Source: Cyclobacteriaceae bacterium (GTDB lineage: Bacteria > Bacteroidota > Bacteroidia > Cytophagales > Cyclobacteriaceae). Taken from it: a stretch of DNA of 64,000 bases. The notes beneath the pieces were generated by a model. The model was not told where the DNA came from. It was given only the letters and a program-made list of their open reading frames with translations, and did not search any database. Both the position numbers and the translations under genes were made by a program. Of this stretch, positions 1 through 9,019 are shown piece by piece (position 1 is the stretch's first letter; every line of letters starts with the position of its first letter). Location: positions 124,001-188,000 of the forward strand of contig JANQPQ010000034.1 of NCBI GenBank assembly GCA_028285445.1, written 5' to 3'.

Positions 1-1669
1 CTGATTTTAGCTGGAGATAATCGGCACCTTGTAAATCCAGGTTTATTATATTCTCATTATGAAAACCATACTGGAAGGCCAGCAGGTGTTTATATTGTTT
101 AAATTGAGCAGTGGTGATTAAGATAAATATCAGTGAAAAGGCCAGTTGGATAGTCAGAAGGATCTTCCTCAGCTTGCCTCTCCCAGAAGGCTGGCCACTA
201 TTGCCAACAATTGCAATGGGCTTTAGAGATGACAAATAGAAGGCAGGATACAACCCAGCACAAATGCCAACCACCACACTGAATCCGAGAAATAGCAGGT
301 AGACCTTGTAGTCAGCCACGAAGTCAAGGCTGATACCGGCATTTACCTCTTTTATAATTTCAAGGTTGTTGAACCCTGGGATGAGATAGTACAGCACCCC
401 AATTGAGATTAGCAGGGAAAAGATTGCCAACATCACTGATTCGGAGAGAAATTGCATAACCACCGTGGAGCGTTTGGCACCTGAGATTTTTCGCAGGCCG
501 ATCTCTTTTGCCCGCTTTACAGCGCGAGCTGTACTAAGACTAACATAATTGAAGCAAGCCACTGCAATTACCGCTAAGGCAAGGATCGAGAGAAAGTAAA
601 CTGCAAATCGGGGTGGAAATTCACTCATCTCATAATCTAGTGCATCGCCAAGCGGAATATCTGACATCGCCTGCAGTGAAAATTTCAATCGTTCCTCATC
701 ATTTCTCAGGTTGAAGTCGCTAGCAATTTGTGCTAACGCATTTTCGATTCCGGCAAGGTCAGCTTCTTCATTTACTGTTATATAGGAATAGTAGAATCCT
801 GAATTTAAATCCAGTGCCCCTTGCCAACTATCAATAAATTCCTGTGAGATATTGTTGAATGGCAGAATAAAGTCAAAGTTGATATGAGAATGCCTGTCTG
901 CCTCTACGACCCCGGTAATGGTGAATTCCCCGAAGCCGGAGAGCTCAATGGTATTACCGAGCGGATTTTGATTGCCAAAGAATTCAGAGGCTAATTCTGA
1001 CGAGACCACAATTGACGATTTATTCTCCAGCGCAGTCTCGCCCTGGCCGGAAAGCAACTCAAACGAGAAAATATTGAAGAATTGCTCGTTCGCGAAAATA
1101 CCACTGTACCAAAGTTCTTTCTTGTCGTACTTGAACTGGTATCCACTTCTAACCATTTGAATAGCCCCTTCAATACCGGCATAGCTCCGGCCCAGGGTAG
1201 TGGCAACATTGGGTGGCGTATAGGCGAGGTGTCGGTCAGATACCTGTTCATGCGTAATAACTCTGTATATGGAATCTCTTTTTGTGTGGAAGTTATCCAT
1301 GGCGCTTTTCTCCCGAACAAATAGCATAATCAGCAGGCAAAGGCACATACTTAATGATAACCCCACAATGTTCAATGCCGAAAATGATCGGTATTTTATG
1401 ATGTTGCGGTAACCGATTTTAATGAAGTTGAGTAGCAGGCCTGTATTATTGGTGCGTTGTCTTTTTTTCCAGGCAAATGGTTGGCAGAACCTGAGTACTC
1501 CAAGAAAGTAATAGAATCTTGCCAGCGTCTTTTGGCCTGCTCTTGTTCGTTGGTAAAATTCTTCATTAAGGTCGCCCTCTATCTGCTCCAGCAATTCGGC
1601 AGAACAGAACCAATGGAGAAATCGCTGGGCTAACTTCGGAGGCTGCATATTATCTTCGTTGTTATTCAT
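1..1669 (-). CDS. FtsX/MacB-type ABC permease with N-terminal prefix domain (3' end outside window)
   Basis: The frame is open from an ATG at 1669 down to base 1, so the C-terminus lies beyond the left edge. The protein begins MNNEDNMQPPKLAQRF. A short 'permease prefix' segment of about 65 residues (HWFCSAELLEQIEGDLNEEF) precedes the first membrane helix (FSALNIVGLSLSMCLCLLIM). Next come a MacB-like periplasmic domain and a three-helix FtsX segment (AVIAVACFNYVSLSTARAVKRAKEIGLRK). The start overlaps the stop of the upstream permease by 8 bp, so translation is probably coupled and the gene is third in a PadR-permease-permease operon. The family exports or remodels envelope substrates using a separate ATPase, and none is encoded nearby. 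The substrate cannot be read from the sequence. Confidence 0.9.
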   Translation of the reverse strand, partial: MNNNEDNMQPPKLAQRFLHWFCSAELLEQIEGDLNEEFYQRTRAGQKTLARFYYFLGVLRFCQPFAWKKRQRTNNTGLLLNFIKIGYRNIIKYRSFSALNIVGLSLSMCLCLLIMLFVREKSAMDNFHTKRDSIYRVITHEQVSDRHLAYTPPNVATTLGRSYAGIEGAIQMVRSGYQFKYDKKELWYSGIFANEQFFNIFSFELLSGQGETALENKSSIVVSSELASEFFGNQNPLGNTIELSGFGEFTITGVVEADRHSHINFDFILPFNNISQEFIDSWQGALDLNSGFYYSYITVNEEADLAGIENALAQIASDFNLRNDEERLKFSLQAMSDIPLGDALDYEMSEFPPRFAVYFLSILALAVIAVACFNYVSLSTARAVKRAKEIGLRKISGAKRSTVVMQFLSESVMLAIFSLLISIGVLYYLIPGFNNLEIIKEVNAGISLDFVADYKVYLLFLGFSVVVGICAGLYPAFYLSSLKPIAIVGNSGQPSGRGKLRKILLTIQLAFSLIFILITTAQFKQYKHLLAFQYGFHNENIINLDLQGADYLQLKS

Positions 1670-4289
1670 TCCTTAGGATTTGTGCTGGGTTTACCAAAAT
1701 GGCTTTGAGAGCAAAAGTTGAGACAAGTAGCAGGCACAAGCCCGTGAGAATGGCAGCACTTATTACAAATAGCCCAAAGCTTATTTCTATTCGATAGGTA
1801 TAATCCTGGAGCCAAGATTTTGCGACCAGGTATATAATTGGAGATGAAAGTAGTGCTGCTGCGAGCGCTATTTGTAGGTAGCTCTCAGACATTTTTCTGA
1901 AAATATGAGCCGGGCCCGCCCCCAATACTTTCCGAATGCTCATCTCTTTTAGTCGCTGTTGCAGGCTATAAGACACAACACTTATGAGACCTATGGAGGC
2001 TATAATCATTGCAAGCCCGGTAAAGAATGAGAACAGGGAAGAAAGTTGCTTTTCTGAGTGGTATTGATCGTTGATACGCTGATCGAGGAAGAAGAAACTC
2101 ATAGGCCTGTCCGGCTCGAAATCGTGCCATACGTTTTCCATATGCTTGAGGGCATCACCTATATTCTCGGTCCTAATTTTCACCGCGGCATAGCTATACC
2201 ACCATGGTCTGTCTAGAATTACAAGGGGCTCAATTGGTGCGTGCAAAGGGCTGAAATTGAAGTCTTCCAAAACGCCAACCACGTAGCCTGGAGTGTCACC
2301 CAGCCTGCGACTATTTTCAAATTTCTTGCCTACAGCCTCTTCAGCAGATTGCCACCCATATGTCTCAAGGGCTTTCTCGTTGATGATATAACCGTAACGT
2401 CGATCATTTTGTGAGCCATCAAAGTTTCGGCCAGCCACAAATTTCATATTGAAGGTTTCGATCAAGTCGAGATCAGCATAGAGACCTGGTATACTGTAGC
2501 CTTCCTCCGTCCCTTCTCCAACGAAAGGTCGATTGTCAATTTCCTCCCCAACAATGTTCGACAGGAAAGAAACATTTAATACATGACTTGAAGAAAGCAA
2601 TGAAGTTTTGAAGCTTGGATTCTTCTGCTTCGCTTCCGTGCCCCTAATGCTAACATATACCAAAGCCTCCTTGTCGAAGCCGAGGTGGCGATTTAGTAAG
2701 AAGTTAAATTGGGCATTAACTATCAACGTACCGATGATCAGAGCACCAGAAATGCTGAACTGAAACAAAACCAACGCTTTCTTCAAAGTGAATTTTCGGT
2801 GACTCGTAGCAACTACTCCAGTTCTGCTTAAGGACTGCCGCGCAATTGACGACATTGCCGGATATATTCCAGAGAAAAGGCTCATGAGCATGGTGAAAAG
2901 AACCAGGGAAACTAATATCATCGGAGAAGTAAGGTCTACCGACAATTGCAGGTTCAGGCTTTGGTTGATCCAGGGAATTGTCAACTTCAGTATGCCCAAA
3001 GCCAGCGCAATAGCTACAACGGTATGTATCAAAGACTCTAGTACAAAGAGATACATCAATTGGACAGTAGTAGCACCAATAGACTTCCTGATTCCAGTCT
3101 CAATTCTTCGTTTTAGCGCATTAGAAATAGACATATTGGTATAGTTTATCCCTGCTATGGCCAGAATGAAAATTCCAATTATAGCGAAGATGTAAACTGA
3201 GGCTTTACTGCTATTTGTCTCAATTTCTGAATTGTAGTTAGAGTCAAGGTGGATCTCAGTTAGGCGTTGTAGGAACATTTGCTGGTATACTTCCTTAAGC
3301 CCTCCTTCAATATGCTTGTCGATAAATTGCTTGAATTGCTTTTCTACGCTTGCTACCTCAGCTCCTTCTGCAAGAAGCAGATAATACCAAGATGGATTCC
3401 AGTACCAGGAGTCTCGCCAGCCTGTGTTGGTTCCAGCCGCAGCAAGAACACCTTCAACATCCTGGAATGAGGCCAGGAAATCGAATTTGAAGTGTGAATT
3501 GGCCGGTAAGTCTTTAAGCACACCAGTGACTATGAGATCATAGCCGTTTTCATAAACCAACCTCTTGCCCAGGGCTTCTTCATTGCCAAAATATTTTGCC
3601 GCCATAGACTCGGTAAGAACAACGGTATTAGGTCGGGATAGTGCCGTCGCTGGGTTTCCGGAGATCATCTCGAAGTCAAACAATTGGAAAACCTCAGGAT
3701 CCGTGAAAAACAAGCGCTCTTCATAGAACTTCTTATCTTCATGCCCCAGCAACGGCACCTTCCCAAATGTCTTATAAAACCTTACTATCTTTTCAATATC
3801 AGGAATGTCTGCCAGAAGAAAATCTTTAATTGGTACAGGCTGGCCCACAGATGATTCCAGGTTACCACTTATCAAACGTTCTCTGACTAGCCGATAAATC
3901 CGGTCTTTTTTGCTGTGAAAACTATCATAACTTAGCTCTTGTGTTACATGCGTCATTATCAGCAAAGCGCAGGCTAGCCCCATGGCCAGGCCAACAATAT
4001 TCAAGGCCGAAAATCCCGAGCTCTTTTTCAAATTGCGAAAAGCTAACTTGATGTTGCTGCTGGTCTGCGTCATAACATTTGAGTTTTGAGTTTTTGTTAA
4101 GTCCCAGTTCAGGGGCCTAAAAGAGGAGATAACACTCAGGGCATAGCGTAACTTTGCAGGGAATAGGCCCATCTTTGCGGCGTTCTCGTGAAATGCCTCG
4201 TTAAAATCACCTTCAATTTCGTCGAGGTATTTTTCATGACAATACCAGCGCAGAAATCTTGTGAACAGACTTGGTGGTTGGTGCTTCAT
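1662..4289 (-). CDS. FtsX/MacB-type ABC permease with N-terminal prefix domain, full length
   Basis: 875 residues. Residues 1-70 form a soluble prefix domain (LRWYCHEKYLDEIEGDFNEA) seen in duplicated orphan permeases that are linked to PadR regulators. The first membrane helix is near 94-116. A MacB-like periplasmic core follows, then an FtsX block (IGIFILAIAGINYTNMSISN), and then a second periplasmic core and FtsX block (IEISFGLFVISAAILTGLCL at the end). One polypeptide therefore carries both halves of a permease. The C-terminus LRNE is typical of the family. The ATG directly follows the PadR stop codon with no gap, and the stop overlaps the next permease. Role inferred: inner-membrane part of an envelope export or stress system controlled by the upstream PadR protein. 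Confidence 0.93.
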   Translation of the reverse strand: MKHQPPSLFTRFLRWYCHEKYLDEIEGDFNEAFHENAAKMGLFPAKLRYALSVISSFRPLNWDLTKTQNSNVMTQTSSNIKLAFRNLKKSSGFSALNIVGLAMGLACALLIMTHVTQELSYDSFHSKKDRIYRLVRERLISGNLESSVGQPVPIKDFLLADIPDIEKIVRFYKTFGKVPLLGHEDKKFYEERLFFTDPEVFQLFDFEMISGNPATALSRPNTVVLTESMAAKYFGNEEALGKRLVYENGYDLIVTGVLKDLPANSHFKFDFLASFQDVEGVLAAAGTNTGWRDSWYWNPSWYYLLLAEGAEVASVEKQFKQFIDKHIEGGLKEVYQQMFLQRLTEIHLDSNYNSEIETNSSKASVYIFAIIGIFILAIAGINYTNMSISNALKRRIETGIRKSIGATTVQLMYLFVLESLIHTVVAIALALGILKLTIPWINQSLNLQLSVDLTSPMILVSLVLFTMLMSLFSGIYPAMSSIARQSLSRTGVVATSHRKFTLKKALVLFQFSISGALIIGTLIVNAQFNFLLNRHLGFDKEALVYVSIRGTEAKQKNPSFKTSLLSSSHVLNVSFLSNIVGEEIDNRPFVGEGTEEGYSIPGLYADLDLIETFNMKFVAGRNFDGSQNDRRYGYIINEKALETYGWQSAEEAVGKKFENSRRLGDTPGYVVGVLEDFNFSPLHAPIEPLVILDRPWWYSYAAVKIRTENIGDALKHMENVWHDFEPDRPMSFFFLDQRINDQYHSEKQLSSLFSFFTGLAMIIASIGLISVVSYSLQQRLKEMSIRKVLGAGPAHIFRKMSESYLQIALAAALLSSPIIYLVAKSWLQDYTYRIEISFGLFVISAAILTGLCLLLVSTFALKAILVNPAQILRNE

Positions 4290-4622
4290 TTAGCTGCGAT
4301 GCAATGCTACATTTGGAATTTGACTCCAAAGATCTTTGCGCGTTTCCATCGCCATACTGAGAGCCTTGGAGCCAGCCATGGTAATGGTGAAGTACTTTTT
4401 TCTTTTACCACCACGCTCGGCAGTGGCTTCACCAAATTCACTTGTTAGATATCCCTTATTTTCCAGTCGATGCAAAACGGCATGGACAGCGCTTAGGGTG
4501 ACTTTGCGTTTAGTTTGACTAAGAATCTGCTTCTTGATGGCGACCCCGTAGGCCTTCGGGTGTAACACTCCAACTACTAACATCACCAATTCTTCAAATT
4601 CTCCCAGGTAGGTTCCTTTCAC
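4290..4622 (-). CDS. PadR family transcriptional regulator
   Basis: 110 residues, the usual size for a short PadR winged-helix repressor. The helix-turn-helix region (GVAIKKQILSQTKRKVTLSA, then HAVLHRLENKGYLTS) is followed by the wing (RGGKRKKYFTIT) and a short C-terminal helix. It is the first gene of an operon with two permeases, and the next start codon directly abuts its stop. Two direct repeats lie just upstream at 4632-4648 and 4675-4691 and are candidates for its own operator. It resembles the PadR protein at 11.7 kb (both begin M-K-x-x-x-LGEFEE), so the two operons look like paralogous units. The inducer is unknown. Confidence 0.93.
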   Translation of the reverse strand: MKGTYLGEFEELVMLVVGVLHPKAYGVAIKKQILSQTKRKVTLSAVHAVLHRLENKGYLTSEFGEATAERGGKRKKYFTITMAGSKALSMAMETRKDLWSQIPNVALHRS

Positions 4623-4627
4623 AATAT

Positions 4628-4695
4628 AAAATTCATGTTTGTAGATATAATCTTACGAAATAATATATATAAAGTTCATGTTTGTAGATATTATT
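4628..4695 (-). promoter_or_regulatory. Two 17-bp direct repeats upstream of padR (candidate operator)
   Basis: Read on the plus strand, TTCATGTTTGTAGATAT occurs at 4632-4648 and again, identical, at 4675-4691. The copies are 43 bp apart, about four helical turns. Flanking bases are nearly the same (AAA before, AT after). The copy nearest the gene ends about 10 bp before the start codon of the PadR gene. In gene sense the repeat reads ATATCTACAAACATGAA and shares CTACAA with the repeat upstream of the other PadR gene. Binding by PadR is an inference. Confidence 0.55.
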
Positions 4696-4720
4696 AAGGA
4701 AGGGATCGGGAATTATTATC

Positions 4721-4751
4721 CACTCAAAATTCAAGTTTGAGATTTGAATTT
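4721..4751. repeat. Small inverted repeat of the TTCAAA/TTTGAA type
   Basis: AAATTCAA at 4727-4734 is repeated in inverted form as TTGAATTT at 4744-4751, in the gap between the padR operon and the divergent lipoprotein gene. Similar low-complexity TTCAA palindromes occur at 29190-29279. It may be a dispersed intergenic repeat, but two examples are too few to define a family. Confidence 0.35.
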
Positions 4752-4867
4752 CCCTGGAACTGGTGGTGACGCTAAACAGGCCGGAGGTCCTTCACCAGCT
4801 ACCCAACCTGGACCAGGGCACGAAACCACATTTTTCGTAAATTACCTTAAACCAACACTTACCTAGG

Positions 4868-6595
4868 ATGAATATTATTAAGCTGGCTTGCATTGGCCTA
4901 CTAGCAATACTGGTTTCTTGCTCCAGCCCAAATGAGGGCAATCTCAAGTTTGCAATCTCTTTCTCAAAAATGGTCAGCAATCAGAAACTTGATGGCCGCC
5001 TGTTGCTAATGATCTCAAACAGTGATGAAGGTGAACCTCGTTTTCAAATAAATGATGGACCAAACACGCAGATGATCTATGGCGTGGATGTTGATCAGAT
5101 GCAACCAGGAAAACAGATTTTGATTGATGGTTCAGTTTTTGGCTATCCGGTTGAAAGTGTTAATAGTATTCCAGCTGGTGAATATTATGTACAAGCCCTA
5201 CTGCACACCTATGAAACTTTCAATTTATCTACCGGCCATACGGTTAAGCTCCCTAAGGATAATGGAGAAGGGCAACGTTGGAATCGCTCTCCCGGCAATC
5301 TTTATTCTACGCCAACCAAAGTTTCAATAGATCCCCAAAGTAATGGCAGCATTAGTATTACAATGGACCAGATTATTCCCCCTATTGAAGAACCGGAGGA
5401 TACCGAGTACATAAAACACATAAAAATTCAGAGTGACTTGCTATCGAAGTTCTATGGCCGGCCGATGTTTCTTGGTGCACATGTGTTGCTACCGGAAGGG
5501 TTTGATGAAAACCCCAATGCCCGCTACCCGTTGATGGTTTTTCATGGACATTTCCCCGCCGACTTTGGTGGTTTTCGAACTGAGCCTCCCGACCCGGACC
5601 TAAAGCCCGAACATAGCGATCGATTTGATTTGGATGGATATAACATTATTCAACAAGAGGAGGCATATAAATTCTACCAGACGTGGACCAGCAAAGACTT
5701 TCCCAGGGTGCTGATCATAAAAGTTCAGCACCAGAATCCCTACTACGACGACTCTTACGCCGTAAACTCTGCCAACCTGGGCCCGTATGGTGATGCCATT
5801 ACCTATGAACTAATTCCACATATCGAGGAACAATTTAGGGGAATTGGCGAAGGCTGGGCCAGGTTCCTTTATGGTGGCTCAACCGGCGGTTGGGAGGCCT
5901 TGGGTGTACAAGTGAAATATCCGGACGAGTATAATGGTTGCTTTGCAGCTTGTCCCGACCCCATAGATTTTCGGGCTTACATGACCACTAATATTTATGA
6001 GGATAAGAATGCTTATTACTACAGTTCTAACTACAAGAAAGTACTCAGGCCTGGTCGCCGAGATTACCTGGGACATGTAACTGCCAGTATTAAAGACATG
6101 AACCATAAGGAATTAGCATTAGGTACTAAATCCAGGTCTGGCCAGCAGTTTGATATCTGGGAGGCCGTTTACTCACCTCAAGGTGACGATGGCTATCCTC
6201 AGCGACTTTGGGATAAGTATACAGGTGAAATCAATCAGGATGTTGCTGCGTATTGGAAAGATAATTACGACCTACGGCATATTCTTGAGCGCGATTGGGC
6301 CAGCCTGGGGCCGAAGCTCCAAGGTAAAATAAACATCTACTGTGGTGATATGGATAATTACTACCTCAACAACGCAGTTTACCTGATGGAGGAATTTCTT
6401 GAGGCAACTACAGATCCATATTATGACGGGGAGGTGGATTATGGCGACCGTGCGGAACACTGCTGGAATGGCGATCATGAAAACTCTAACGGCATCTCAA
6501 GGCTGCGCTATAACACCATGTATATGGGTAAGATCATCAAGCGTATAGAAGAGAGCGCTCCTGAGGGTGCGGACTTAACAAGCTGGAGGTATTAG
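4868..6595 (+). CDS. Lipoprotein with esterase-like alpha/beta hydrolase fold
   Basis: 575 residues. The N-terminus has a lipoprotein signal with lipobox LVSC, lipidated cysteine at residue 18, followed by SSPNEG. An N-terminal beta-rich region to about residue 165 precedes an esterase-D-like hydrolase part. The nucleophile elbow is GGSTGGW with Ser near residue 338, after a strand RFLY. A candidate catalytic His lies in the C-terminal part (GDHENSNGISR). The substrate is probably a carboxylic ester at the cell surface or in the periplasm, but nothing fixes it. It stands alone, divergent from the padR operon and convergent with the carboxypeptidase gene. Confidence 0.8.
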   Translation: MNIIKLACIGLLAILVSCSSPNEGNLKFAISFSKMVSNQKLDGRLLLMISNSDEGEPRFQINDGPNTQMIYGVDVDQMQPGKQILIDGSVFGYPVESVNSIPAGEYYVQALLHTYETFNLSTGHTVKLPKDNGEGQRWNRSPGNLYSTPTKVSIDPQSNGSISITMDQIIPPIEEPEDTEYIKHIKIQSDLLSKFYGRPMFLGAHVLLPEGFDENPNARYPLMVFHGHFPADFGGFRTEPPDPDLKPEHSDRFDLDGYNIIQQEEAYKFYQTWTSKDFPRVLIIKVQHQNPYYDDSYAVNSANLGPYGDAITYELIPHIEEQFRGIGEGWARFLYGGSTGGWEALGVQVKYPDEYNGCFAACPDPIDFRAYMTTNIYEDKNAYYYSSNYKKVLRPGRRDYLGHVTASIKDMNHKELALGTKSRSGQQFDIWEAVYSPQGDDGYPQRLWDKYTGEINQDVAAYWKDNYDLRHILERDWASLGPKLQGKINIYCGDMDNYYLNNAVYLMEEFLEATTDPYYDGEVDYGDRAEHCWNGDHENSNGISRLRYNTMYMGKIIKRIEESAPEGADLTSWRY

Positions 6596-6631
6596 CTTAT
6601 AGACTAAGCACCCAGCACTAGAAAGAGCAAG

Positions 6632-8371
6632 CTACTTCGTGATCCTAAACACAGGATAAATCATATGAGCTTTCTCGTAATGATCTGAGTGTGTATATAT
6701 GTAATTAAGTTGTACGAAGGAATTGTTGGCAAAACCAACATCCGCTTCTTTCTTAGCTTCGAAGTCTTGTCTTAGGCCAACATTTTCTTCGAGAAGTTGA
6801 GCTGCCAGATCTTCAAATACGTATGGGGAGAAATGTTCCTTTTGCTGCAGAATGGTATCGAAGAAATTCCAGCTAAAAAAGGAGTCGGGGCTTTGCGGCT
6901 CAAGTACCTCAACCGCATAACGGCCTGATGCTTGATTGGTGGCAACCAGATAATCACCAGCCCTAAAAGTATGGCTGACAATTTCTTTGTCAACTTCTAA
7001 ACCGGTGTGCATATAGTGACCTTCAAAAGGAGATTTGCCAGTATTGAATTTTCTTAGCCGATATCTTTCAACGGCAATAGTGGAATCCGAACCTATTCTT
7101 GTCATCTCCACGCCGTTATGTTCAAGCCTTTTAATGATGTTATGCCAACCTTGTGGAATTACGTAATGAGATGGAATCTGGATGAACTTGCGTGAAACGT
7201 AGTTGTTGAAGTAAGGAACATTCTTTTCAAACGGCTTGGAGCGGTCATAGTAGAGCCGTTGCCTACCGGTAACGGAGCTTTCTCTCTTTGTAGCCTCGTA
7301 GCCAAGAAATTTTATCGTAGCTGGTGACTTGCGGTCTATTCTCCACTCTGTGGTATAATCTACCAGCCCTGGCCAGTCGCGTAAGGCTTTTTGACGCATA
7401 GATTTGATTTGTGCTTTCTCAGCAAGAGAAACGTCAATCATAGTATTGAGAAATTCGTAGGTGGCCTTAACACGTTGGTCGAAGGGTTTCAGCATGTGGG
7501 TTTCAACCATAAAACCAAGTACGTGGAATAGGGTGGTGTAGCCGGTGGAGTATCTTGGAAGATCCATGAATTGCATAAACCCTGATTCGTCTGGAGCCTT
7601 ATTATAGACGTTTACAAATGGGGTGATAGGCATATTCTTCTCAGCCATTCCCTGCATCAGCTTTGGCGTCATGGTTTCATTCATATAACCTCCCAAGGTG
7701 CCACCAAGCTTATTGTGTTGTGTAGAAATCAGGGTAAGAGTATACTGATAGTCTGCGCCATTACTTACGTGATTATCCACAAACACATCTGGTTTTACCC
7801 GGTGAAATATCTCAGCAAAGGACCAGGCGTTTCTTGTATCCATTTTTACGAAATCCCTGTTAAGATCATAGTTTCTGGCATTGCCACGAAATCCATACTC
7901 CTTCGGTCCATTTTGGTTTGCCCGTGTACCGGAATTCCGGTTGAGCACTCCGCCAATGTTGTAAAAAGGGATTACCGCAATAACAATGTCTTTCAATCTT
8001 TCCGTAGCAGTGGCATCAGCGGCTAAGTCGCGTAATAGCATCATAGAGGCATCCACGCCATCAGGCTCGCCGGGGTGGATGGCATTGTTGATTAGGAGCA
8101 CAATCTTGTTTAGTCGGTCAAGGTTTTCCCAATCTACAGGGCCTTCACTAGAATAGGTAACCAGGTGCAAAGGATGCCCGCTATCCGTAGAGCCCATTCC
8201 TTGCATCTGTATCAAATCAGAAGATTCAGCAAGCTGCTGATAAAAGGAGATCCCCTCTTCGTAAGTGGGTGTTTCCGTACCTCCGGAGCTTTCAAACTTA
8301 GTAGTGAGTTGAGCTTTGGAAGAAACAACTGTGATTAGAAAAACAAAAGTGCAAATGCTGAATACTCTCAT
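6632..8371 (-). CDS. Secreted M14 family zinc carboxypeptidase
   Basis: 579 residues with a Sec signal peptide ending about SSKAQ at residue 21. Zinc ligands typical of M14 are visible: His99 and Glu102 in HPGEPD, and a later His in DNHVSNG. The catalytic Glu is probably in MVETHML. The substrate-binding Arg is probably in NYDLNRDFVK. The C-terminal 200 residues after the catalytic domain form an extension common in Bacteroidota homologues. It should remove C-terminal residues from peptides outside the cytoplasm. It is divergent from the nitroreductase gene with only 46 bp between the starts. Confidence 0.92.
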   Translation of the reverse strand: MRVFSICTFVFLITVVSSKAQLTTKFESSGGTETPTYEEGISFYQQLAESSDLIQMQGMGSTDSGHPLHLVTYSSEGPVDWENLDRLNKIVLLINNAIHPGEPDGVDASMMLLRDLAADATATERLKDIVIAVIPFYNIGGVLNRNSGTRANQNGPKEYGFRGNARNYDLNRDFVKMDTRNAWSFAEIFHRVKPDVFVDNHVSNGADYQYTLTLISTQHNKLGGTLGGYMNETMTPKLMQGMAEKNMPITPFVNVYNKAPDESGFMQFMDLPRYSTGYTTLFHVLGFMVETHMLKPFDQRVKATYEFLNTMIDVSLAEKAQIKSMRQKALRDWPGLVDYTTEWRIDRKSPATIKFLGYEATKRESSVTGRQRLYYDRSKPFEKNVPYFNNYVSRKFIQIPSHYVIPQGWHNIIKRLEHNGVEMTRIGSDSTIAVERYRLRKFNTGKSPFEGHYMHTGLEVDKEIVSHTFRAGDYLVATNQASGRYAVEVLEPQSPDSFFSWNFFDTILQQKEHFSPYVFEDLAAQLLEENVGLRQDFEAKKEADVGFANNSFVQLNYIYTHSDHYEKAHMIYPVFRITK

Positions 8372-8417
8372 GTGGAAATTGGTTATGTTCGCGGAAAGGC
8401 ATATAAATATAGCAAAT

Positions 8418-9005
8418 ATGGATATTGATAGCAGCGTAGCTACAAAGCTGATAAGAGGCAGAAGATCGATTTTTCCCCGGAGCTATTCCCAGCAACCGGT
8501 AGCAGATTCCATTATTGAAGAAATGCTGGAGAATGCGAACTGGGCACCAACACATAAATTCACAGAGCCATGGCGGTTTGTAGTATTCAATGGTGAGGGC
8601 CTGAAGCAATTTGCTGATTTTCAGTCTTCAACCTATAAAAAACACGCAGAAGCTGATGGCACTTTTGACGAGGTTCGTTATCAAAAACTTGTAAACAACC
8701 CGCTTAAAGCATCTCATATTATTGCCGTGGGAATGAAGAGAGACCCTGAAGAGAGGGTGCCAGAAATAGAGGAGGTGATTTCAGTGGGGTGCGCAGTGCA
8801 CAATATGCAGCTTACCGCAGCAGCCTACGGACTGGGAAGCTACCTCAGTACACCTAAGATTATCCACTATCCGGAATTTAAGCCCTTTCTTGGATTAGGT
8901 GAAAATGACCAGTTCCTGGGTATTTTCTACATTGGCTCCTTTGAAGGAGAGTGGCCCAAAAGCACACGAAAGGCAATTGCCAACAAGGTAAAATGGGTTA
9001 GTTAG
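8418..9005 (+). CDS. Nitroreductase family protein
   Basis: 195 residues from the ATG at 8418. A longer reading from 8316 would overlap the divergent carboxypeptidase gene and adds no family-like sequence. The FMN-binding N-terminal motif RGRRSIFPRSY and NANWAPTHKFTEPWRF are typical of the YdjA-like branch, as is the AAYGLGSYLSTPK segment. The product is probably a homodimeric FMN enzyme that reduces nitroaromatics or quinones with NAD(P)H. The physiological substrate is unknown. There is no operon partner. Confidence 0.92.
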   Translation: MDIDSSVATKLIRGRRSIFPRSYSQQPVADSIIEEMLENANWAPTHKFTEPWRFVVFNGEGLKQFADFQSSTYKKHAEADGTFDEVRYQKLVNNPLKASHIIAVGMKRDPEERVPEIEEVISVGCAVHNMQLTAAAYGLGSYLSTPKIIHYPEFKPFLGLGENDQFLGIFYIGSFEGEWPKSTRKAIANKVKWVS

Positions 9006-9019
9006 ATCGGTACCTGGTT

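Noticed and set aside
7765-7785. Perfect DnaA box TTATCCACA
   Set aside because: It lies inside the M14 carboxypeptidase gene where the codons for DNHVS dictate the sequence, stands alone, and has no AT-rich neighbour.
8316-8417. Longer N-terminus for the nitroreductase
   Set aside because: The added 34 residues do not look like the family, and the first part is antisense to the signal peptide of the divergent carboxypeptidase gene. The start at 8418 gives the usual N-terminus.
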